Source: Burkholderiales bacterium (GTDB taxonomy: Bacteria; Pseudomonadota; Gammaproteobacteria; Burkholderiales; Burkholderiaceae_C). Taken from it: a stretch of DNA of 64,000 nucleotides. The stretch spans positions 1 to 64,000 of the forward strand of contig CANHVY010000011.1 of NCBI GenBank assembly GCA_947464185.1, written 5' to 3'. The translations under genes and the position numbers were made by a program. Shown piece by piece: positions 8,975-15,868 of this stretch. Positions within the stretch are counted from its first letter, which is position 1; every line of letters starts with the position of its first letter. The notes beneath the pieces were generated by a model, which was not told where the DNA came from, made no database searches, and saw only the letters and a list, made by a program, of their open reading frames with translations.

Positions 8975-9895
8975 TCACGCCGGCGCCCGCATCAAGGTGC
9001 TCTTGCCGAACAGGCTCTCGATCAGGTCCACCGCCAGCAGCGCGGTCTGGTTGCGCACGTCCAGGGCGGGGTTGAGTTCCATCACGTCCAGGCTGGCCAG
9101 ACGGCCGGTGTCGGCGATCATCTCCATGCACAGCTGGGCCTCGCGGTAGGTGGGGCCGCCGGGCACGGTGGTGCCCACGCCGGGGGCGATGCCAGGATCC
9201 AGGAAGTCGACATCGAAGCTCACGTGGAGGTGGGTCTGGGCGTCCAGCGTGGCCAGGGCCAACTCCATGGTGTGGCGCATGCCCATCTCGTCGATGAAGC
9301 GCATGTCGAAGACCTCCAGTCCCTGGGCGTGGACGAAGCGCTTTTCCCCCGGGTCCACGCTGCGGATGCCGATCTGCCGGAAGGCCTTGGCGGGCAGGGC
9401 GGGTGCGTTGCCGCCGATGGATGTCAATTCCGCCGGCCCGTGACCCGTGAGCACGGCCACCGGCATGCCGTGGACATTGCCGCTGGGCGTGAGCGCGCTG
9501 GTGTTGAAGTCGGCGTGGGCGTCCAGCCACAGCACCCGCAGCTTGCGACCCTGCTCGCGGCAGTGGCGCGCCACGGCGCTGATGGAGCCGATGGCCAGGC
9601 AGTGGTCGCCGCCCAGCAACATGGGCAGACGGCCCAGGCGCAGTTCTGCCAAGACGGCCGCGTGCACGGCCTGGTTCCAGGCGACGACTTCGGGCAGGTG
9701 ACGGTAGCCGTCCACAGGGGCCTGCCAGGGGTTGGGTGGCCCTGCCAGGTTGCCACGGTCCAGCACTTCAGCGCCATGGCTTTCCAGCGCAGTCTGGAGG
9801 CCGGCCACGCGCAGCGCCTCTGGGCCCATGCGGGCACCCTGAGCGCCCGCCCCGATGTCGGTGGGTGCGCCGATCAGGCTGATGCGCGGTGCCAT
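8975..9895 (-). CDS. rocF: Arginase (ureohydrolase family)
   Basis: This 306-residue manganese hydrolase probably cleaves arginine to ornithine and urea. All metal-binding signatures are present: GGDH, then DAHADFN, then SFDVDFLDPGIAPG. The VHGMP segment after DAHAD and the C-terminal ELNPALD are arginase-like; agmatinase or formimidoglutamase cannot be wholly excluded. The ATG at 9895 is preferred over a TTG 15 bp upstream because GGGAG stands 8 nt ahead of it. No urease or ornithine genes are adjacent. It follows ctpA on the same strand, separated by a probable terminator. Confidence 0.88.
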   Translation of the reverse strand: MAPRISLIGAPTDIGAGAQGARMGPEALRVAGLQTALESHGAEVLDRGNLAGPPNPWQAPVDGYRHLPEVVAWNQAVHAAVLAELRLGRLPMLLGGDHCLAIGSISAVARHCREQGRKLRVLWLDAHADFNTSALTPSGNVHGMPVAVLTGHGPAELTSIGGNAPALPAKAFRQIGIRSVDPGEKRFVHAQGLEVFDMRFIDEMGMRHTMELALATLDAQTHLHVSFDVDFLDPGIAPGVGTTVPGGPTYREAQLCMEMIADTGRLASLDVMELNPALDVRNQTALLAVDLIESLFGKSTLMRAPA

Positions 9896-9918
9896 GCTGC
9901 GTGCTCCCAAGTTGTGCG

Positions 9919-9941
9919 AAAGGCCCCCGCAGGGGCCCTTT
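9919..9941 (-). terminator. Possible terminator hairpin between ctpA and the arginase gene
   Basis: On the minus strand AAAGG-GCCCC and GGGGG-CCTTT pair over nine base pairs with one G-G mismatch and a TGC loop. The tail is only TTT, so termination efficiency is uncertain. It sits 37-59 bp after the ctpA stop codon. Confidence 0.4.
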
Positions 9942-9977
9942 GGCGAGGATGCTCGGCTCCTGGGCCGATGCCGTGGG

Positions 9978-11426
9978 TTACTTGCCCACCCCGTCGGCCG
10001 AAGCCTTGCGTTCGGTGGCGGTCTTGCTCACCACCACCGGCTTGCCGCGCAACTGGTTCAGCGCCTGCTGCAGCGGGAAGTCCTGTTCGCTGCCGAACTC
10101 CGGTAGGGGCTTGATCGACTCGCGCTGCTTGGCCAGTTGCTCTTCGATCTTCTTGCGCTCCTCGGCGCGGGCCTTTTCGCGCGCCTCGTCCTTGGCTTCC
10201 GCGGCGCCTGGCTTTTCCGACAAGTGCTTGTTCAGGTCGGCCTCGCGGGTGCGCAGCGCGGCGAACACGTTGCCCTCGGCGGTTTCGTCGAGCCAGATGT
10301 CGGGCACGATGCCCTTGGTCTGGATCGACCGACCGTTGGGGGTGTAGTAGCGGGCGGTGGTGATCTTGAGCGCGGTGTCGGGGCTCAACTGGCGCACGGT
10401 CTGCACCGAGCCCTTGCCGAAGGTCTGCGAGCCCATGATCGTGGCGCGCTTGTAGTCCTGCAGGGCGCCGGCCACGATCTCGCTGGCCGAGGCCGAGCCC
10501 TCGTTGACCAGCACCACCAGGGGCACGTTCTTCAGCGCTGCGGGCAGGCGCTTCAGCGGATCGGGTCCGCCACGGCGTGCGTAGAACTCGGGCGCCGCCT
10601 TGAACACCGCCTTGGAGTCGGCCAATTGGCCGTTGGTGGACACCACCGAGACATTGGCAGGCAGGAACGCTGCGCTGATGGCTACCGCACCGTCCAGCAG
10701 GCCGCCGGGGTCGTTGCGCAGGTCCAGCACCAGGCCCTTGAGCTGCGGGTCGGCCTTGTAGAGCTCTTCCACCTTGCGCACGAAGTCTTCCACCGTGCGG
10801 TCCTGGAACTGGCTCACGCGCACCCAGCCGTAGCCCGGCTCGACCATCTTGGCCCGCACGCTCTGGGTGCGGATCTCCTCGCGCACGATGGTGACGGGGA
10901 AGCTGCGGTTCTCGTCCTTGCGGAAGATGGTCAGCACCACCTGGGTGTTGGGCTCGCCGCGCATGCGCTTGACGGCGTCGTTCATGGTCAGGCCGCGCAC
11001 CGCCGTGTCGTCGATGCGCGTGATGAGGTCGCCCGGCTTCAGGCCGGCGCGGAAGGCGGGCGAGCCCTCGATGGGCGACACCACCTTCACCAGGCCGTCT
11101 TCCATGTTGATCTCGATGCCCACGCCGACGAAGCGGCCCGAGGTGCCCTCGCGGAACTCCTTGAAGGTCTTCTTGTCGAAGTACTGCGAGTGCGGATCCA
11201 GACCGGCCACCATGCCGCCAATGGCGTCGGAGATCAGCTTCTTCTCGTCCACGGCCTCGACGTAATCGCTCTTGACGATGCCGAAGACGGCCGCGAGCTG
11301 CTGCAACTCCTCGATGGGCAGGGGGGAGAGCGAGCGCTGCGCCACCGCCTGCACCTGCATCGTGGCCAGCGCCCCGGCCACGGCACCCAGGGCGATAAAG
11401 CCGGCAACCTTCAGTTTGGCACCCAT
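9978..11426 (-). CDS. ctpA: Carboxy-terminal processing protease (S41, PDZ)
   Basis: This 482-residue exported serine protease has an N-terminal hydrophobic segment (FIALGAVAGALATMQVQAVA) acting as signal anchor. It is followed by a PDZ domain (GVGIEINMEDG, SPAFRAGLKPGDLI) and the S41 catalytic core. The nucleophile region VNEGSASASEIVAGAL and GSQTFGKGSVQT hold the Ser/Lys dyad. A charged low-complexity tail (KDEAREKARAEERKK) follows. It works in the periplasm on cell-wall enzymes or Tsp-type substrates. The start at ATG 11426 (MGAKLKV) is chosen because the signal sequence begins there; the upstream extension is not family-like. Confidence 0.92.
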   Translation of the reverse strand: MGAKLKVAGFIALGAVAGALATMQVQAVAQRSLSPLPIEELQQLAAVFGIVKSDYVEAVDEKKLISDAIGGMVAGLDPHSQYFDKKTFKEFREGTSGRFVGVGIEINMEDGLVKVVSPIEGSPAFRAGLKPGDLITRIDDTAVRGLTMNDAVKRMRGEPNTQVVLTIFRKDENRSFPVTIVREEIRTQSVRAKMVEPGYGWVRVSQFQDRTVEDFVRKVEELYKADPQLKGLVLDLRNDPGGLLDGAVAISAAFLPANVSVVSTNGQLADSKAVFKAAPEFYARRGGPDPLKRLPAALKNVPLVVLVNEGSASASEIVAGALQDYKRATIMGSQTFGKGSVQTVRQLSPDTALKITTARYYTPNGRSIQTKGIVPDIWLDETAEGNVFAALRTREADLNKHLSEKPGAAEAKDEAREKARAEERKKIEEQLAKQRESIKPLPEFGSEQDFPLQQALNQLRGKPVVVSKTATERKASADGVGK

Positions 11427-11553
11427 GTCTTGTCCTGCAAATGCGGTGTGTGGGGGGGTAGATGGACGGGACCGAATTGGCGTTCTCAACCTGTGGGCTG
11501 GGGGCGCCCGCAGGGGAGTTCAACGTGGCCGAGAGCGGTGCTGAATGACGCTT

Positions 11554-11572
11554 GTCGAGTATAGGACTCGAC
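11554..11572. promoter_or_regulatory. Perfect 7-bp inverted repeat upstream of ctpA, overlapping a -10-like box
   Basis: GTCGAGT and ACTCGAC flank a 5-nt centre. On the minus strand the centre contains TATACT, a good -10 hexamer for ctpA about 130 bp further on. No matching -35 is clear. It could be an operator or a transcript hairpin; there is no T run. Confidence 0.35.
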
Positions 11573-11620
11573 CCCGTTTGGGATTGCTTCAAACGTGCAA
11601 AGTTACGTGTCGGCAGGGCT

Positions 11621-12703
11621 TCAGGCCGGTACCCGCTCAAAGGTCACCACGTGGTCCACCTGAGCCCGGATGCCGATCCACTCGCCGACATGGTGGTCGT
11701 GGTGGGAGGGGACATGCGCCATGACCTGCTCGCCGCTGGCCAGGCGCAGCGTGTAGAGGAACTCCGAGCCACGAAAGGCCTTGCGCTCGATGCAGGCTTT
11801 CACTGGCGAGGCGTCGTCATGGACGATGTCGTCTGCGCGCAGCAGCACATCGCACTGCCCGCCAGGGTAGGCGCTGGGCAGGGGGCAGCCCTCGGGGTCG
11901 TCCAGTTCCCCCACGGGCGTGTGGACGCAGGGCCCGTGGGCGCAGGCCACGATCTGGGCCGGCGTGAACACGCCGTGCCCGATGAACTGGGCCACGAAGC
12001 GCGTGGCCGGGCGGTGGTACAGGGAGTAGGCGTTGTCCCACTGTTCGAGCCGCCCGCCGTTCATCACGCCAATGACATCGCCCATGGCAAAGGCCTCGAG
12101 CTGGTCGTGCGTGACCACCAGGGCCCCGGTGCCGTGCGCCTTGAGGATCTGTCGTACTTCCTGGGCCAGGCGCTCGCGCAGGTCCACGTCCAGGCTGGAG
12201 AAGGGCTCGTCCAGCAGCAGCAGCTGCGGCTGAGGCGCCAGGGCACGGGCCAGCGCCACGCGCTGCTGTTGGCCGCCCGACAACTGGTGGGGCAGGCGTT
12301 TGGCGGTGTGGGCCAGGCCCACCAGGTCCAGCAGTTGCGCCACGCGCGCCTGGCGTTCCGCCTTGGGCAGACGGTGGATGCCGAAGGCCACGTTGTCGGC
12401 AATGCTGAGGTGGGGGAACAGTGCGTAGTCCTGGAAGACCATGCCGATCCGCCTGTCCTCCGGCGCCACATGCACCCCCGTGGTGGCATCGCTCAGCAGG
12501 CGGCCGTCCATCCGCACCTGGCCTTCAACCACGGTTTCCAGCCCCGCCACGGCGCGCAGCAGGGAGGTCTTGCCGCAGCCCGACGGCCCGATCAGCACGC
12601 CGATCTGGCCGGGCGCCAGCGTCAGCGTGACCCGGTCCACCGCCGCACGGGCTGCGCTGCTGCGGGGGTATCGGACACTGACGGCGTCAAGTGAAAGGAA
12701 CAT
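11621..12703 (-). CDS. fbpC: ABC transporter ATP-binding protein, iron(III)-type
   Basis: This 360-residue cytoplasmic ATPase belongs to a binding-protein-dependent importer. Walker A is GPSGCGKTS, the Q loop lies in GMVFQDYALFPHL, the ABC signature is LSGGQQQR and Walker B is LLLLDEPFSSLD. The C-terminal 120 residues form the regulatory TOBE-like region seen in FbpC/PotA/SfuC proteins. ATG 12703 (MFLSLDAV) is preferred over an in-frame TTG at 12721. The permease gene is divergent, and the shared promoter region contains a Fur-box-like palindrome, so ferric iron is the likely substrate. No periplasmic binding protein is encoded nearby. Confidence 0.88.
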   Translation of the reverse strand: MFLSLDAVSVRYPRSSAARAAVDRVTLTLAPGQIGVLIGPSGCGKTSLLRAVAGLETVVEGQVRMDGRLLSDATTGVHVAPEDRRIGMVFQDYALFPHLSIADNVAFGIHRLPKAERQARVAQLLDLVGLAHTAKRLPHQLSGGQQQRVALARALAPQPQLLLLDEPFSSLDVDLRERLAQEVRQILKAHGTGALVVTHDQLEAFAMGDVIGVMNGGRLEQWDNAYSLYHRPATRFVAQFIGHGVFTPAQIVACAHGPCVHTPVGELDDPEGCPLPSAYPGGQCDVLLRADDIVHDDASPVKACIERKAFRGSEFLYTLRLASGEQVMAHVPSHHDHHVGEWIGIRAQVDHVVTFERVPA

Positions 12704-12719
12704 GGCCCGTATGATAGCC

Positions 12720-12740
12720 AAATGAGTATGGTTCTCATTT
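12720..12740. promoter_or_regulatory. Fur-box-like palindrome between the divergent iron importer genes
   Basis: A perfect inverted repeat, AAATGAG then 7 nt then CTCATTT, lies 16 bp before the ATPase start and 79 bp before the permease start. The arms match the AATGAG/CTCATT halves common in proteobacterial Fur boxes, and the stretch is much more AT-rich than its surroundings. The position would let one site repress both genes when iron is plentiful. Regulation is inferred. Confidence 0.65.
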
Positions 12741-12819
12741 CCGATGATGCCACCCCCGTGAACCAGGCCGGTGTGACCGCAGCGCTACAGCGGTATCCGA
12801 TGTCCCCGCCCCGCGCATC

Positions 12820-14484
12820 ATGAGGGCGTTGCTCGTCCTGTTGTCCCTGGTGCTGGCCGCGCCGGTGGCGGGCGTGCTGCTGTCCTGGGTGCGGCTGGAC
12901 GCCCAGGCGCTGGCGGTGCTGGGACACCAGGCGCAGACGGTGATGGCGGGTTATGTGGGGCAGTCCCTCTTGCTGGCCGTGGGCGTGGCGGTGGGTACGG
13001 CGGTGCTGGGTGTGGGTACGGCAGTGGCCGTGGCGCTGTTCCGCTTTCCGGGCCGCCGGTTCTTCGAGTGGGGCTTGCTGCTGCCCATGGCCATGCCGGC
13101 CTATGTGCTCGCTTACGCGGCCACCGACGCGCTGCAGCCCAGCGGGCCCCTGCAGCAGGCGCTGCGCCAGACCTTGGACGCGTGGTTGGGCGTTGGGCCG
13201 TCGCCGGGCGCTGGCGGCCCCCTGGTGCCTTACGTGCTGCCGGACGTGCGCAGCCTGGGCGGAGCCATCCCGCTGTTCGTGCTGTGCCTGTACCCCTATG
13301 TCTACCTGCTGACCCGCACCGCCTTGGGCGACCGCGCCGTGCAGATGATGGAGGCGGCCCGCTTGCTAGGCGCCGGCCTCACCCGGCGCCTGCTCACGGT
13401 GGCGCTGCCGCTGGCCCGGCCTGCCGTGGTGGCAGGCGTGGCGCTGGCCCTGATGGAGACGCTGGCGGACTATGGCGTGGGCGCGTTCTTCGGGCTGGCC
13501 ACCTTCACCACGGGCATCTACCGCGCCTGGCTGTCGATGAACGACCCCGTGGCGGCCTTGCAACTGGCTTCCCTGTTGCTGGCCGTGGTGGCCCTGCTGC
13601 TGGCCCTGGAGCGCCGGGCGCAGGCCCGCCTGCGCTTTGCCAGCAGCCGCGCGGGGGCTGCGCAGGCGGCCGAGGCGCGCCCGGTGGTGCTGCGGGGAGC
13701 CGCCGGCTGGGCGATGTGGGGTTTTTGCGCCCTGCCTGTGCTGCTGGGGTTCGGCCTGCCGGTGGCCTGGCTGCTGGGCATGCTGTGGCGCGAGGCGCAG
13801 TACGCCGAGATGGGTTTGCCGCTGGAGCGCTTTGTCCAGTGGAGTTGGGCCAGCTTCCGCCTGGCCGGGATCAGCGCCCTGGCCGCCACGGCGGTGGCGC
13901 TGGCCCTGGGCTTTGCCTTGCGGCGGCCGAAGGCGGCTCGCCCGGGCGCAGACGCCGCCCTGGGCTGGGCCGCGCGGCTGCTGTCGCTGGGGTACGCGGT
14001 GCCCGGGGCGGTGGTGGCCATCGGCATCCTGGTGCCGCTGGGTTGGGTGCAGCAGCGCTGGCCGGAATCGGCTTTGACCCCCTGGTTCACGGGCACCGTG
14101 CTGGGGGTGCTCTATGCCTACCTGGTGCGGTTTTCGTCGGTGGCCCTGCAGTCGGTGGAGGCGGGCTATGCGCGCGTACCCGCTGCGGTGGACGAGACGG
14201 CGCGCATGCTGGGTGCCGGACGTGCCCGCGTCTTCTGGCGGCTGCACCTGCCGCTGCTGCGGCGCCCCGCACTGGCCGCGATGCTGCTGGTGTTCGTGGA
14301 CGTGATGAAGGAACTGCCGGCTACCCTGGTGCTGCGGCCTTTTGGCAGCGATACGCTGGCAGTGGTGGCCTACAACCTGGCGCGGGACGAGCGCCTGGCC
14401 GAGGCGGCCTTGCCCTCGCTGGCCATCGTGGGCGTCGGCCTGCTGCCGGTGCTCCTGCTGTCGCGCGCCATGCGCCAGACGTGA
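12820..14484 (+). CDS. fbpB: ABC transporter permease, iron(III)-type (fused two-domain)
   Basis: This 554-residue inner-membrane protein with about twelve hydrophobic segments has the two tandem BPD-type permease domains typical of FbpB/SfuB. Each half carries an EAA-like loop that contacts the ATPase: EAARLLGAGLTRRLLTVALP in the first half and DETARMLGAGRARVFWRLHLP in the second. It is divergent from the matching ATPase and shares its Fur-box-like control region. It ends 38 bp before the convergent BON gene. The solute-binding protein that should deliver iron is absent from the window. Confidence 0.88.
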   Translation: MRALLVLLSLVLAAPVAGVLLSWVRLDAQALAVLGHQAQTVMAGYVGQSLLLAVGVAVGTAVLGVGTAVAVALFRFPGRRFFEWGLLLPMAMPAYVLAYAATDALQPSGPLQQALRQTLDAWLGVGPSPGAGGPLVPYVLPDVRSLGGAIPLFVLCLYPYVYLLTRTALGDRAVQMMEAARLLGAGLTRRLLTVALPLARPAVVAGVALALMETLADYGVGAFFGLATFTTGIYRAWLSMNDPVAALQLASLLLAVVALLLALERRAQARLRFASSRAGAAQAAEARPVVLRGAAGWAMWGFCALPVLLGFGLPVAWLLGMLWREAQYAEMGLPLERFVQWSWASFRLAGISALAATAVALALGFALRRPKAARPGADAALGWAARLLSLGYAVPGAVVAIGILVPLGWVQQRWPESALTPWFTGTVLGVLYAYLVRFSSVALQSVEAGYARVPAAVDETARMLGAGRARVFWRLHLPLLRRPALAAMLLVFVDVMKELPATLVLRPFGSDTLAVVAYNLARDERLAEAALPSLAIVGVGLLPVLLLSRAMRQT

Positions 14485-14522
14485 AGAGCGGGTGCGGGTG
14501 TCATCCCGCCCCCGCTTCGGAG

Positions 14523-15176
14523 TCATGCGCCGACGTGGATCTCGTTGACCACCGTGCGCACCCCCGGTGCTGCCCAGACGGCCCCTTGCACGGCGTCGCG
14601 CTCCTGCCAGGAATGCACCGTGCCGCGCAGCGTGACCTTGGCGCCGTCCACTGCCACGTCCACACGCCTGGCTTCGCGCAAGGCCTGACGCTGCAGGGCC
14701 TCAGAGATGCGGGTGGACAGATCCGTGGGCAGCGCCTTGGCCGCCAGCGCGATCTCGTTGCTCACGCCCACCACGCCCATCAGCGGGCGTAAGGCCTTCT
14801 CGGCGGCGCGTCGCTGGAACTCCCAGTCCACCTCGCCGGACACTCGGATCCAGCCGTGCTCCACGCTCAATCGCAGCCGCTCGGCCGGCACCCGCGCCTG
14901 CCACTTCAGGGCCTGCGCGGCGGCTGCGGCAATCTCGCTGTCGCTGCGGCGATGCTCGGGTGACAGGGTGACGTCCACTTCCATGGCCGTGGCCCGCACA
15001 CCGTCAATGCGCCGCAAGGCACGCTCGATGGCGAACTTCTCGGCATAGGTGCCCAGGTGACCGCTGACGGTGACGATGCCGTCCTTGACGCCTACGCCAA
15101 TGGCAGCGGCATGGATCTCCGGGTCCCACTCCAGTTCGGCCAGTACGTCCTTCTTCAATTCGCTGTCGGTCTTCAT
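14523..15176 (-). CDS. BON-domain protein (OsmY-like, three BON domains)
   Basis: This 217-residue protein is built almost entirely of three repeated BON modules. Each has the pattern of a short helix followed by V.V..G.VTLSG.V: first around GVGVKDGIVTVSGHLG, second around LSVEHGWIRVSGEVDW, third around VAVDGAKVTLRGTVHS. BON domains are thought to bind phospholipid membranes and are common in osmotic or envelope stress proteins. No signal peptide is visible from ATG 15176 (MKTDSELKKDV), so unlike OsmY it may be cytoplasmic. It is divergent from the host-attachment-family gene and shares with it a CRP/FNR-like palindrome. Confidence 0.85.
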   Translation of the reverse strand: MKTDSELKKDVLAELEWDPEIHAAAIGVGVKDGIVTVSGHLGTYAEKFAIERALRRIDGVRATAMEVDVTLSPEHRRSDSEIAAAAAQALKWQARVPAERLRLSVEHGWIRVSGEVDWEFQRRAAEKALRPLMGVVGVSNEIALAAKALPTDLSTRISEALQRQALREARRVDVAVDGAKVTLRGTVHSWQERDAVQGAVWAAPGVRTVVNEIHVGA

Positions 15177-15281
15177 GTTCAGGGGCTCCTTGGTTTCAAT
15201 GTGCTGATGAGGGATGGTGGCGCTGCGCAGCCCAGGCGGGCTGCGTTGCATCGCATCTTGGGCGTGGGGCGTTGACCGCCC

Positions 15282-15295
15282 TTGCGCGGGCGCAA
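15282..15295. promoter_or_regulatory. CRP/FNR-superfamily-like site TTGCG-N4-CGCAA (first copy)
   Basis: TTGCG CGGG CGCAA is perfectly symmetric, and the symmetry extends outward to CCC/GGG (15279-15298). The 14-bp TTxxx-N4-xxxAA layout is that of FNR-family sites, with the TTGCG half known for NnrR/NO-responsive members. It sits between divergent BON and host-attachment genes. A class II position would put the rightward start near 15330. A second near-copy lies at 20081-20094. Confidence 0.55.
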
Positions 15296-15331
15296 GGGCC
15301 GATGGGGTGCGGACTTCACATTGCATCCACA

Positions 15332-15349
15332 GGCCGCCCTTTGGCGGCC
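15332..15349 (+). promoter_or_regulatory. Leader hairpin abutting the ribosome binding site
   Basis: GGCCGCC CTTT GGCGGCC forms a perfect 7-bp stem directly before CAAGGAG, the ribosome binding site of the next gene. If transcription starts near 15330, this hairpin would be the very 5' end of the message and could stabilise it or modulate initiation. This is inferred. Confidence 0.45.
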
Positions 15350-15361
15350 CAAGGAGTGCAG

Positions 15362-15868
15362 ATGAAACCGACATGGATCGTGATTGCGGACGGCTCTCGG
15401 GCGCGTCTGTTCGAGCAGTTACAGCCGGGCGTGCCGTGGCGCGAGTTGCGCGCCTGGGTGAACCCGGCCGCGCGCCTGCGCACCGAGTCCCTGGCCTTCG
15501 ACCAGCTCGGCCGCGCCAGCAAGGGCCACCCTGGCGCCACCAGTTACGTGCCACGCACCACCCCGCGACAGCGCGAGCACCGCCGCTTTGCCCATGAGCT
15601 GGCGCGCCACCTCGACCTGGGCGTGCGCTCGGGGCAGTGCGACGGGCTGGTTCTCATCGCATCCAGCAGCCTGCTGGGCGAGCTGCGCCAGGCCCTGCCG
15701 GCGCAGGCGACCAAGCGGGTGCGCTGGTCGGCGCCCGTGGACCTGACTTCGTTTTCCGGGCGCGCGCTTCAGGCGCGCTTCGAAGCGCTGCAGCCACGCG
15801 CTGCGGCACTGGAGAGCCTGCCCGAGCCCGAGCAGGCTCCCGCGACGTGGGCGGCGCGTATCAGCTGA
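15362..15868 (+). CDS. Host-attachment-protein family (baeRF-like), stress associated
   Basis: This 168-residue protein begins MKPTWIVIADGSRARLFEQ, the hallmark opening of the bacterial host-attachment protein family, and continues with FAHELARHLDLGVRSGQCDGLVLIASSSLLGELR, which resembles the second conserved block. Members are related in fold to eRF1-like domains and are frequently found in proteobacterial stress clusters; the biochemical role is not settled, and the name comes from a plant-bacteria adhesion study. AAGGAG precedes the ATG by 6 nt. The last 8 bp overlap the end of lon on the other strand. Confidence 0.82.
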   Translation: MKPTWIVIADGSRARLFEQLQPGVPWRELRAWVNPAARLRTESLAFDQLGRASKGHPGATSYVPRTTPRQREHRRFAHELARHLDLGVRSGQCDGLVLIASSSLLGELRQALPAQATKRVRWSAPVDLTSFSGRALQARFEALQPRAAALESLPEPEQAPATWAARIS

